Source: an uncultured Solirubrobacter sp.
Lineage (GTDB): Bacteria; Actinomycetota; Thermoleophilia; Solirubrobacterales; Solirubrobacteraceae
Assembly: GCA_937871635.1 (NCBI GenBank)
Contig: CALMNS010000471.1
Coordinates: 1-8,401 of the forward strand
Direction: 5' to 3'
DNA length: 8,401 nucleotides
Shown piece by piece: positions 1 to 6,294 of this stretch (the stretch's first letter is position 1; each line of letters starts with the position of its first letter). The translations under genes were made by a program, and so were the position numbers. The notes under the pieces are model-generated. The model had not been told where the DNA came from. It saw only the letters and a list, made by a program, of their open reading frames with translations, and searched no databases.

Positions 1-558
1 GTCTTCACCCAGGCCGGGCTGACCGCAGGCGAGCGGCTGCTCGTCCACGGCGCGGCGGGCGGCGTGGGCAGCGCCGCCGTGCAGCTGGGGACGATGGCCG
101 GAGCGCGGGTGACCGCCACGGTGCGCGACGAGACCAACCGCGACGCGATCGCCGCCCTCGGGGCGAACGCGATCGCCCCGGAGGGCTTCGCGGACGCCGG
201 CCCGTTCGACGTCATCCTCGAGCTGGTCGGGGCGCCGAACCTGGCCGGGAACCTCCAGGCCCTGGCCACGGGCGGGCGGATCTGCATCATCGGCGTCGGC
301 GCCGGGGCCAAGACGGAGATCAACCTGCTCGCGCTGATGGGCAAGCGCGCCCGCATCCACGGCTCGACGCTGCGCGCGCGGCCGCTCGAGGAGAAGGCGG
401 TCGCCGCCCGGCTGGTGGAGAAGGCGGTGCTCCCCGGGTTCGTCTCCGGGGCGCTGTCGGTCCCCGTGGCCGCCACCTTCCCGCTCGCGGAGGCGGCCGC
501 CGCCTACGAGCGCTTCGAGGCGGGCTCGAAGCTCGGCAAGGTCGTGCTCACGCTCTAG
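1..558 (+). CDS. NADPH:quinone oxidoreductase / zinc-type alcohol dehydrogenase family protein, PIG3-like (5' partial)
   Basis: This is a medium-chain dehydrogenase/reductase of the quinone oxidoreductase group, a cytosolic NAD(P)H-dependent enzyme. The frame is open from the first base, so the N-terminal catalytic half lies outside the window and 185 residues remain of the roughly 320-330 usual in the family. Visible residues 18-23 read AAGGVG, the nucleotide-binding glycine motif of the Rossmann fold. A GSTLRARPLEEK stretch at 121-132 resembles the G-x-LR-x-R segment of PIG3 (TP53I3)-type members. The end, SKLGKVVLTL, is the usual 'GK-V-L' terminus. No zinc ligands can be seen, as expected for the quinone reductase branch, though the missing half prevents certainty. 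Its stop codon is 5 nt from that of the convergent next gene, with no terminator hairpin between them. The substrate cannot be predicted. Confidence 0.88.
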   Translation, partial: VFTQAGLTAGERLLVHGAAGGVGSAAVQLGTMAGARVTATVRDETNRDAIAALGANAIAPEGFADAGPFDVILELVGAPNLAGNLQALATGGRICIIGVGAGAKTEINLLALMGKRARIHGSTLRARPLEEKAVAARLVEKAVLPGFVSGALSVPVAATFPLAEAAAAYERFEAGSKLGKVVLTL

Positions 559-563
559 ACCAT

Positions 564-1214
564 CTAGTACGGCGGCAGGTCGGCCCACCACTCGCCCAGG
601 GCGCGGAAGGCCGTCCAGAACGCGCGCTTGGCGGCCTCCTCGTCGAGGGCGTCGTCGATGTTCGGGACGAAGAGGCAGTCGATCGAGGGGGTGAGCCTTT
701 GGAGCTCACCCACCGCCGGGTGGACCTCGTGGGCCAGGGGGAGCTCGAGCTCGTTGAGCACCTCGAGCGCCTCGGCCCCCATGACCACCACGACCTTGGG
801 CTGCACGATGGCCAGCTCCTCGACGATGCGGGCGACGCACTCGGGCCCCGCCAGCGCGGTGTCGGCCACCGGGCACTTCACGCAGAGCGTCCCGTAAACG
901 GCCAACGGGTCGATGTCCAGGCGCTTGAGCGACTTCATCAGCGCGGTGCCGGACCGCCCGTAGAAGGCGACGCCCTCCTCGATCTCGGCCGGCGTGGGCG
1001 CGTACTTGAGCATGAAGACGTCGGCCTGCGGGTGCCCTGAGCCCAGGACGGGCATGAGGTTCCCGCGCGGGCAGTGGTGGCAGCCCTGGAGCTCGCGCGT
1101 GAAGTGGTTGAGCTCGCGGATCGCGCGCTCCAGGTACTTCTCGCGGATCTCGTCGTCCGTGGCCGGCATGCCGCCGAGATTGCCCGACCGGGCGGGTTCT
1201 CCTCCTGGCCGCAT
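564..1214 (-). CDS. Divergent uracil-DNA glycosylase-fold iron-sulfur protein, probably catalytically inactive
   Basis: The 216-residue product resembles family-4-type uracil-DNA glycosylases in layout. All four expected [4Fe-4S] cysteines are visible: CHHC (C45, C48 from the ATG), a VKC motif (C114) and a further cysteine 12 residues on (C126). The motif usually written GEAPG...ED..G.PF.G.AG aligns without gaps to KYAPT...GVAFYGRSG (about residues 70-89), so the structural glycines and proline survive, but the catalytic glutamate position is tyrosine. The C-terminal HPS motif appears as VPN (in LFVPNIDDAL). Active uracil excision is therefore doubtful; DNA binding or another role is possible. 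The ATG chosen overlaps the upstream stop as TGATG, with AAGGG 3 nt ahead of the TTG-ATG pair. A TTG at 1217 and an ATG at 1169, where similarity begins more convincingly, are alternatives. It is the last gene of the minus-strand run. Confidence 0.78.
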   Translation of the reverse strand: MRPGGEPARSGNLGGMPATDDEIREKYLERAIRELNHFTRELQGCHHCPRGNLMPVLGSGHPQADVFMLKYAPTPAEIEEGVAFYGRSGTALMKSLKRLDIDPLAVYGTLCVKCPVADTALAGPECVARIVEELAIVQPKVVVVMGAEALEVLNELELPLAHEVHPAVGELQRLTPSIDCLFVPNIDDALDEEAAKRAFWTAFRALGEWWADLPPY

Positions 1215-3067
1215 CAACCCTTGCGGGCGGCCGACGGTCGCCGCACCTTCGTCTGCAGGAACTTGAGGGCCTGGACCTGGGCGTAGTAGCGCGAGGAGGG
1301 CCGGCCGATGATGTCCGCGTCGCGCAGCGACTCGAGGAACTCCTCCGGGCCGTCGAAGTCCCGCATGCGGATCCGGACGGAGCCCAGGCCCCGCGCGACG
1401 TGCGAGTCCGAGCCGGCGCCGGCGGGGATGCGGTACTTGGCCGCGAAGCGCACGGCCTCCTCGTTGTAGGCCGGGATGGCGATTCGCGGGTTGAACACCT
1501 CGAGCGCGTCCACCTCGTCGACCACCGCGAGCAGGTGCTCGTAGTCCGGCACGGAGTGCATGCGGTCGAACGGGTGGGGCACGTAGGCGAGGCCGCCCTG
1601 GCGGTGGATCTCGTCGATGGTCGCCCGGAGGGTCAGGCCGCGCGGGATCCGCGTCGAGATGAACAGGCCGATGACCTCGCCCTGCCCGTCCGTCTTGACC
1701 TCCTCGCCGACGATGACCTTCACCCCGTGCTCGGCGGCGAGGGCGGCGGCGGCGTGCGCGCCGGAGATCTCGTTGTGGTCGGTGACCGCGATTGCCCCGA
1801 GGCCCCGCTCCCGCGCGGTGGCCAGCAGCGTCTCGACGGGCGTCGCGCAGTCGTGCGAGTGGTCGGTGTGCATGTGGAGGTCGACGTCGATCACCGGCCG
1901 GGCCCGCAGCCGGGCGCGGATCTCGGGCCGCTCGCGGTCGTCGTGGCGCCGGCCGACCAGCCCGGCGTAGATCGCCTCGTACTCGTCGGCCACCTGGGCC
2001 CAGGCGCGCCCCGGGTTGCCCTCGCGCAGCCGGGCGCGGAGGGCGGGATCGCGGATCAGGCGCTCGAGCTGGGCGGCGAGGGTCTCGACGTCGCCCGGCT
2101 CGAAGAGCAGGCCGCGGGCGCCCTCGTCGAGGACCTCCTCGTAGGCGGGCAGGCGCGCGGCCAGCGGGACCGCGCCCGATCCGAGCGCGCGCAGCAGGAT
2201 GCCCGGCGCCGGGAAGGTCCCCAGCGAGGCCGCCACCACCACGTCGGCGAAGCCGTCCTGGCGCCCTTCGGGCAGGATGCGCACGCGCTCGCGCAGCTCG
2301 GAGCGCAGGGTGGGCGCCGCGCCGTTGGGCGCGTGGACGGTGGCCTCCCAGTCGAGCTCGGGCGGCAGCCGGCGCAGCGCCCGCAGGAAGAGGCGCAGGG
2401 CGGCGCGCTCCTCGCCGCCGCGGAAGGCGATCCGGACTGGGGCGTCGCCCTCCGCCCGCGACACGGCCGGCGTGCCCGGCTCGACGCCGGGGGCGACGAC
2501 GGCGTACGCCGCCGGGAAGTGGCGCAGCATCAGCTCCCGCGTGGCCCCGAAGGAGGCGGTGCGCACGTCGAGCCGCCCGAAGAAGCGCTCGACGAAGCGC
2601 CGGGCGACCTGGGTGGAGAGCACCCGCTCGGTCGGGGCGTGGAACGTCCCGACGTTGAGCGCCCGTGAGTGGCGCAGCGCGACCGACGCGGCGCTCGCCG
2701 CGAACGGCTCGTGCACGTGGCAGACGTCGAACGCCGTGCCGGTCAGCAGCTCCTCGAGCGTGCGGGCGACGTCGACCGGCGGTGCCGGAGCCACGCCGCC
2801 GCGGGTCGACGCGAGCGGCAGGAGCTCCCCCACCCCGAGCACCCGCACCTCGCTCGACCCCGGCTCGGGCAGCGCCTCACCGGCGCGGATCCGTCGTCGC
2901 GAGTCGCGCACGAGGCCGGGGGAGCGCGACGGCGCGGCGACCGTCACCGCGTGGCCGCGCTGCGCGAGCTCCGACGACAGCGAGCGGACGAAGGCGTCGA
3001 CGTCATGCTCGTCCTCCAGGGGATAGGGCGAGACCTGGACGATGGCGAGCGGGCGGGCCACAGGCAC
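1214..3067 (-). CDS. Fusion protein: PimA-like GT4 glycosyltransferase domain + PHP phosphoesterase domain
   Basis: A 617-residue two-domain protein. Residues 5-370 form a GT-B fold like mycobacterial PimA (phosphatidylinositol mannosyltransferase): SPYPLEDEHDVDAF near the N-terminus, FDVCHVHEP at 113-121, GTFHAP at 140-145 (H143 matches PimA H118), APGVEP at 192-197, and GLLFEPGD at 319-326. R216 matches PimA R196, but K202 is replaced by A222, and the E-x7-E pair (E274/E282) by F285 and R293, so sugar transfer is doubtful. Residues 392-590 form a PHP domain with metal-ligand motifs HMHT (H398, H400), D406, TDHN (D430, H431), GEE (455-456), HPF (H498) and GSDSH (D554, H556), typical of trinuclear-metal phosphoesterases. 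The histidine often found after the Glu motif is missing (GEVIGLF). The GTG start is the first possible one, because an in-frame stop lies 24 nt upstream; no clear ribosome site is seen. The gene follows Ino1 by 10 nt, which suggests a role in inositol lipid metabolism. It is cytosolic or membrane-peripheral, with no signal peptide. Confidence 0.85.
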   Translation of the reverse strand: MPVARPLAIVQVSPYPLEDEHDVDAFVRSLSSELAQRGHAVTVAAPSRSPGLVRDSRRRIRAGEALPEPGSSEVRVLGVGELLPLASTRGGVAPAPPVDVARTLEELLTGTAFDVCHVHEPFAASAASVALRHSRALNVGTFHAPTERVLSTQVARRFVERFFGRLDVRTASFGATRELMLRHFPAAYAVVAPGVEPGTPAVSRAEGDAPVRIAFRGGEERAALRLFLRALRRLPPELDWEATVHAPNGAAPTLRSELRERVRILPEGRQDGFADVVVAASLGTFPAPGILLRALGSGAVPLAARLPAYEEVLDEGARGLLFEPGDVETLAAQLERLIRDPALRARLREGNPGRAWAQVADEYEAIYAGLVGRRHDDRERPEIRARLRARPVIDVDLHMHTDHSHDCATPVETLLATARERGLGAIAVTDHNEISGAHAAAALAAEHGVKVIVGEEVKTDGQGEVIGLFISTRIPRGLTLRATIDEIHRQGGLAYVPHPFDRMHSVPDYEHLLAVVDEVDALEVFNPRIAIPAYNEEAVRFAAKYRIPAGAGSDSHVARGLGSVRIRMRDFDGPEEFLESLRDADIIGRPSSRYYAQVQALKFLQTKVRRPSAARKG

Positions 3068-3077
3068 CGCGAGGAGC

Positions 3078-4277
3078 CTAGGCGATGGTCACGCCCTCGG
3101 CGGCGTCGTCGGCCGCCGCCTCGGCCTCCTTGGCCGCGCGGACCGTGCGCGAGTGCTCGGCGATGAACCGCTCGGTCTCCTCGCGCGCCTCGTTGTCGGG
3201 GCGCTGCGTGTACGGGGACTTCATGAGGTAGGAGCTCGGCCCGTCGAGCTGGCCGCCGATGCCGTGATTGAGCGCGAGCTTGCAGCAGCGCACCGCGTCG
3301 ATGACGATGCCCGCCGAGTTGGGGGAGTCCCAGACCTCGAGCTTGAGCTCCATGTTGAGCGGCACGTCGCCGAACGCCTGGCCCTCGACGCGGATGTGCG
3401 CCCACTTGCGGTCCGTCAGCCACGGCACATAGTCCGACGGGCCGATGTAGACGTCGTCGGCCGGCAGCTCGTGCTCCATGATCGACGTCACGGCGTTCGT
3501 CTTGGAGATCTTCTTGGACTCCAGGCGCTCGCGCTCGAGCATGTTGAAGAAGTCCATGTTCCCGCCCACGTTGAGCTGGGAGGTGCGCAGCATCTTCACG
3601 CCGCGCTCGCCGAACAGCCGCGCCAGCGTGCGGTGGACGATGGTCGCGCCGACCTGCGACTTGATGTCGTCGCCGACGATCGGCAGGCCCGCCTTGACGA
3701 AGCGGTTGTTCCAGTAGTCCTCGCGGGCGATGAAGACCGGGATGCAGTTCACGAACCCGCAGCCCGCCTCGATGATCTGCTCCACGTACCACTTCGTGGC
3801 CTGCTCGGAGCCGACCGGCAGGTAGGAGACGACGACGTCCGTCCGGGTGTCCTTGAGGACCTGGGCGATGTCGACCGTCGAGCCCGGCGCCTTGGTGATC
3901 CGCTGGGAGAGGTACTTGCCCAGGCCGTCGTGGGTCATGCCGCGCATGACCTCGACGCCCATCTTCGGGAGGTCGCCGTCGACGAACTTCAGGGTGTTGT
4001 TCTGACCGGCGAAGATCGCCTCGGAGAGGTCGAGCCCGACCTTGTCCTGATCGATGTCGAACGCCGCGGTGAACTCGATGTCGCGGACGTGGTAGCCGCC
4101 GAGGTCGACGTGCATGAGGCCGGGGACGTCCTCGGTGGTGGAGGCGTCGCGGTAGTACTGCACGCCCTGGACGAAGGAGGAGGCGCAGTTGCCGACGCCG
4201 ATGATGGCCACCCGCACCTTCTCGTCCTGATGGCGCGCCGTCCCGTTGCCGGTCGCGTGTCCGTTCTTCGTGCTCAT
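3078..4277 (-). CDS. ino1: Inositol-3-phosphate synthase (myo-inositol-1-phosphate synthase)
   Basis: This cytosolic NAD-dependent enzyme converts D-glucose 6-phosphate to L-myo-inositol 1-phosphate, the first committed step to inositol lipids. The 399-residue product matches the mycobacterial Ino1 type along its length: the NAD-binding GVGNCASS at 27-34, PGLMHVDLGGYHVRD, LVSYLPVGSE-like segment near 148-158, VGDDIKSQVGAT at 201-212, LNVGGNMDFFNMLERERLES at 235-254, SDYVPWLTDRKWA at 281-293 (K291 is the probable catalytic lysine) and EVWDSPNSAG at 314-323. It is about 30 residues longer than M. tuberculosis Ino1, through a charged, alanine-rich tail (about 375-399). The ATG at 4277 is preferred because GAAGAGG lies about 7 nt before it and similarity starts just after. 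An upstream GTG at 4319 overlaps the previous stop as GTGA and would add 14 residues. Its neighbour, the PI-phosphate synthase, uses its product. Confidence 0.96.
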   Translation of the reverse strand: MSTKNGHATGNGTARHQDEKVRVAIIGVGNCASSFVQGVQYYRDASTTEDVPGLMHVDLGGYHVRDIEFTAAFDIDQDKVGLDLSEAIFAGQNNTLKFVDGDLPKMGVEVMRGMTHDGLGKYLSQRITKAPGSTVDIAQVLKDTRTDVVVSYLPVGSEQATKWYVEQIIEAGCGFVNCIPVFIAREDYWNNRFVKAGLPIVGDDIKSQVGATIVHRTLARLFGERGVKMLRTSQLNVGGNMDFFNMLERERLESKKISKTNAVTSIMEHELPADDVYIGPSDYVPWLTDRKWAHIRVEGQAFGDVPLNMELKLEVWDSPNSAGIVIDAVRCCKLALNHGIGGQLDGPSSYLMKSPYTQRPDNEAREETERFIAEHSRTVRAAKEAEAAADDAAEGVTIA

Positions 4278-4315
4278 GGGAGACCTCTTCGAGTTCTTAG
4301 ATGGAGCCGGAGTAA

Positions 4316-4939
4316 TCACCCCGTGGGGCTGGCCGCGTTACGCGCCACCAGCTCGCCACGGACGTGGAAGACCCGCTGCAGGACGGTGATCACCGAGAGC
4401 CCCGCGAGGACGTACACGGCGGGGATCAGGAGATCGACGCCGACCAGGATCAGGCCGGCCGACAGGATGACGACCCGGACCAGTCGGTCGGCGATCCCGA
4501 CCTTGCACTCCACGCCGAGCGCCTCGGCGCGGGCGCGGGTGTAGGAGACGAGCAGCGACGCCAGCACCGCCACCACGACGGCGGCCACCGCGAGCTCCTC
4601 GCCGTCGATGGCGAGGCGGTAGGCGACGGCGGCGAGCACCACGCCCTCCTCCACCCGGTCGATGGTCGAGTCCAGGAAGGCGCCGAAGGGGCTGCCCTTG
4701 CCGGAGGTACGGGCGTAGCGGCCGTCGAGCGTGTCGCAGATCGAGCCGAACACGAAGGCGAGCCCGCCCAGGAAGATGTGGTCCGTCCAGATCAGCGCCG
4801 CCGCGCCGAGGCAGAGCGCGAGGCCGGTGAGCGAGATCGCGTTCGGGGTGAGCCGCGACTCGATGAGCCGCCCGGTGACGATGGCCTGGTACTCGCGGGC
4901 GGTCGGCCGTTGCCGGGTCGGTGAGCTCAAGGCGGCCAT
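4316..4939 (-). CDS. CDP-alcohol phosphatidyltransferase, probable phosphatidylinositol-phosphate synthase
   Basis: This integral membrane enzyme transfers a phosphatidyl group from CDP-diacylglycerol to an alcohol; here the alcohol is very likely L-myo-inositol 1-phosphate, giving phosphatidylinositol phosphate. The 207-residue product carries the full family signature D-x2-DG-x2-AR-x8-G-x3-D-x3-D with perfect spacing: D69, D72-G73, A76-R77, G86, D90, D94, the metal and CDP site. TPNAIS at 31-36 precedes the first membrane helix, and about six hydrophobic segments follow. SYTRARAEALG at 132-142 resembles the actinobacterial PI-phosphate synthase group (PgsA1). The family alone could also give PG-phosphate or archaetidyl products, but the adjacent Ino1 gene downstream strongly favours inositol phosphate as acceptor. 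The ATG is 16 nt after the preceding stop, with only a weak ribosome site (GGGCGG). Confidence 0.9.
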   Translation of the reverse strand: MAALSSPTRQRPTAREYQAIVTGRLIESRLTPNAISLTGLALCLGAAALIWTDHIFLGGLAFVFGSICDTLDGRYARTSGKGSPFGAFLDSTIDRVEEGVVLAAVAYRLAIDGEELAVAAVVVAVLASLLVSYTRARAEALGVECKVGIADRLVRVVILSAGLILVGVDLLIPAVYVLAGLSVITVLQRVFHVRGELVARNAASPTG

Positions 4940-4955
4940 GCTAACCGCCCGGTGG

Positions 4956-5501
4956 TCAGCGGCGGGTGGCGAGGTCGGCGGTGAAGACGGTGACCTTCGC
5001 GGAGCCGATGCGCCCGACGCGCCGGCCGACGCCGATCCGGTGGTAGACGGGGGAGAGCACCGCGGCGCGGTGCGAGGGCGAGCCCATCCACATCCCGATC
5101 ACCTGCGACACCGCGTCGCGGCGGTGGCCGCCGGGAACCCAGGCCAGGTTCTCGCCGAGCCGTGCCGCCCGGGTGTAGCGGCGCACGCGGCCCTCGAAGG
5201 AGGTCCCGTTGCTCGACGCGTGGGCGAAGAAGTCACCCCGCAGCATGTCCGCCGAGTGCGAGTTCGCCGATCGCGACAGGGCGCGGCTGGAGGAGTAGCG
5301 CCGCAGGCCGTGGGCGGCGCGCACGCGGTTGACCTGCCGGATGAGCTGGCGCTCGGTCCGGTCCAGTCGGCTCTCGCGCTTGCGGGCCTCCGCGTCGGCG
5401 GGGGCGGCGGCCGTCCCCAGTGAGGCGACGGCGGCGCTCGCGGCGAGGGCGTGCGCGATGGACTTCGGCCGGGACGGCCGAAGGTGGGCTGGAGCTGGCA
5501 T
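4956..5501 (-). CDS. Secreted CAP-domain (SCP/PR-1-like) protein
   Basis: A 181-residue exported protein. The N-terminus has basic residues, then a hydrophobic alanine-rich stretch (about 15-36) ending in a likely signal peptidase site after ADA (35-37). The mature part is a CAP domain like bacterial YkwD-type proteins: HSADM at 82-86, FFAHASSNGTSFEGR at 91-105, GEN at 116-118, then MWMGSPSHRAAVLSP at 137-151 and HRIGVG at 154-159. The conserved CAP cavity residues H94, E117 and H144 are present. No cysteines occur in the mature domain. CAP proteins of bacteria act outside the cell; their biochemical role is mostly unsettled and none is assigned here. The ATG at 5501 is clear: GGAGG lies 4 nt before it and the signal peptide starts directly. 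The longer in-frame reading up to 5669 would overlap the divergent gene. It sits first in the inositol-lipid gene run. Confidence 0.9.
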   Translation of the reverse strand: MPAPAHLRPSRPKSIAHALAASAAVASLGTAAAPADAEARKRESRLDRTERQLIRQVNRVRAAHGLRRYSSSRALSRSANSHSADMLRGDFFAHASSNGTSFEGRVRRYTRAARLGENLAWVPGGHRRDAVSQVIGMWMGSPSHRAAVLSPVYHRIGVGRRVGRIGSAKVTVFTADLATRR

Positions 5502-5607
5502 AGAACCTCCGGGAGGAGCGGGACGGTGGCGTCCCGTCGTGTCGGGCGCGCGGCACCATACCCGCCGACGCCGCGACGACCGCGGCCGACTTATGGTGAC
5601 TCGGAAA
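5502..5607. promoter_or_regulatory. Divergent intergenic region with symmetric TATGGT boxes
   Basis: This gap lies between the leftward CAP gene run and the rightward endonuclease III-like gene. CACCATA at 5554-5560 and TATGGTG at 5592-5598 form a perfect 7-bp inverted repeat 31 nt apart. On each strand this places TATGGT (fits the -10 pattern TAnnnT) reading outward, in surroundings that are nearly all G and C. The leftward box would give an untranslated leader of roughly 45 nt for the CAP gene; the rightward one would start transcripts at about 5604-5608, next to the ATG at 5608. No convincing -35 hexamers are seen for either, so this is a tentative promoter call. Confidence 0.4.
5519..5536 (-). 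promoter_or_regulatory. 7-bp hairpin in the leader of the CAP gene run
   Basis: CGGGACG and CGTCCCG form a perfect 7-bp stem with a 4-nt loop. On the minus strand it lies between the possible -10 box and the GGAGG ribosome site, ending 17 nt before the start codon. It could be an operator or an mRNA leader hairpin; given the GC content, chance is possible. Confidence 0.3.
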
Positions 5608-6294
5608 ATGGGCGAGATCGTGCAGCGGGCCCACTGGGTGGCACCCAGCCGATCGCGGGTGCGCGCCATCCGCGACCGGTTGCGGCTCCACTACGGGCGC
5701 CCGCTCGCCGCCCCCCACGGCCGGCCCCTGGCCGAGCTTATGCTCACCGTCCTGTCGCAGTCGACCAACGACCGCAACCGGGACATGGCCTACCTCGGGC
5801 TGCGCGCGCGCTTCTCGACCTGGGCGGCGGTGCGCGACGCGCCGCGGGAGGCGGTCGAGGCGGCGATCCGGCCGGGCGGCCTGCACCGGCAGAAGTCGGT
5901 GCGCATCCAGGCCATCCTGCGGGCGCTCGACCCGCTCTCGCTCGACCACCTCGCCGGGCTGCCGCTCGAGGCGGCGCGGGCCGAGCTCCTCGCCCTGCCC
6001 GGCGTCGGGCGAAAGACCGCCGCCTGCGTGCTCCTCTTCGCCCTCGGGATGCCGGACCTGCCGGTCGACACCCACGTCTCGCGGGTGGCGACGCGGCTCG
6101 GCCTCCTGCGTCCGGGCGCGCCGTTCGAGGAGCTCCACGACGACCTCCTGGCCCTGGTGCCTCGGGGCCAGCACGTAGAGCTCCACGTCAACCTCCTGCG
6201 CCACGGGCGGCGGCTCTGCCACGCCCGCGCCCCCGCGTGCGGAATCTGCCCGCTCGCGCGCTCGTGTCGCTATTATCTCAGCCAGCCCCACTGA
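5608..6294 (+). CDS. Endonuclease III-like DNA glycosylase / AP lyase (HhH-GPD, 4Fe-4S)
   Basis: A base-excision repair enzyme of the HhH-GPD superfamily, expected to remove damaged pyrimidines and cut abasic sites. In the 228-residue product the helix-hairpin-helix LPGVGRKTA spans 130-138, with K136 at the place of the Nth catalytic lysine, followed by PVDTHVSR with D154 as the catalytic aspartate. Having both residues indicates a bifunctional glycosylase/lyase. The C-terminal C-x6-C-x2-C-x5-C loop (C204, C211, C214, C220) binds the iron-sulfur cluster. The N-terminal LSQSTND segment differs from the LSAQATD of E. coli Nth, so this is a diverged member and its damage range is uncertain. The ATG at 5608 is chosen because a TATGGT box overlaps the alternative ATG at 5593; neither has a good ribosome site, so a leaderless or nearly leaderless transcript is possible. 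dnaK follows after 25 nt. Confidence 0.9.
   Translation: MGEIVQRAHWVAPSRSRVRAIRDRLRLHYGRPLAAPHGRPLAELMLTVLSQSTNDRNRDMAYLGLRARFSTWAAVRDAPREAVEAAIRPGGLHRQKSVRIQAILRALDPLSLDHLAGLPLEAARAELLALPGVGRKTAACVLLFALGMPDLPVDTHVSRVATRLGLLRPGAPFEELHDDLLALVPRGQHVELHVNLLRHGRRLCHARAPACGICPLARSCRYYLSQPH
6271..6276 (+). promoter_or_regulatory. Possible -10 box (TATTAT) for dnaK
   Basis: TATTAT is an unusually AT-rich hexamer inside the last codons of the endonuclease III-like gene, 44 nt before the dnaK start. It fits a -10 element and would begin transcripts near 6282-6284, inside the inverted repeat described next. No good -35 box is seen at 16-18 bp. The codons encode Tyr-Tyr, so coding need may explain it. 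Confidence 0.3.

Noticed and set aside
548..575. Possible bidirectional terminator between the convergent genes
   Set aside because: The 5-nt gap holds only two CTAG tetramers around the stop codons and no stem-loop with a T tract.
1400..2668. Long plus-strand open frame opposite the GT/PHP gene
   Set aside because: No family features; composition (Gly, Arg, Val, His, Asp) is that of a shadow frame, and the minus strand has clear domain motifs.
3042..4544. 500-codon plus-strand open frame opposite ino1 and the PI-phosphate synthase
   Set aside because: It spans two well-supported minus-strand genes, shows no recognisable domain and has shadow-frame composition.
5502..5669. N-terminal extension of the CAP protein by 56 residues
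   Set aside because: The extension is Arg-rich without family similarity, would overlap the divergent gene, and would bury the signal peptide; the ATG at 5501 has a good ribosome site.
6241..6266. GGAAT ... GTG, reminiscent of a SigR/SigH promoter for dnaK
   Set aside because: The second element is GTG and not GTT, and both lie in codons of the conserved iron-sulfur loop, so chance is likely.
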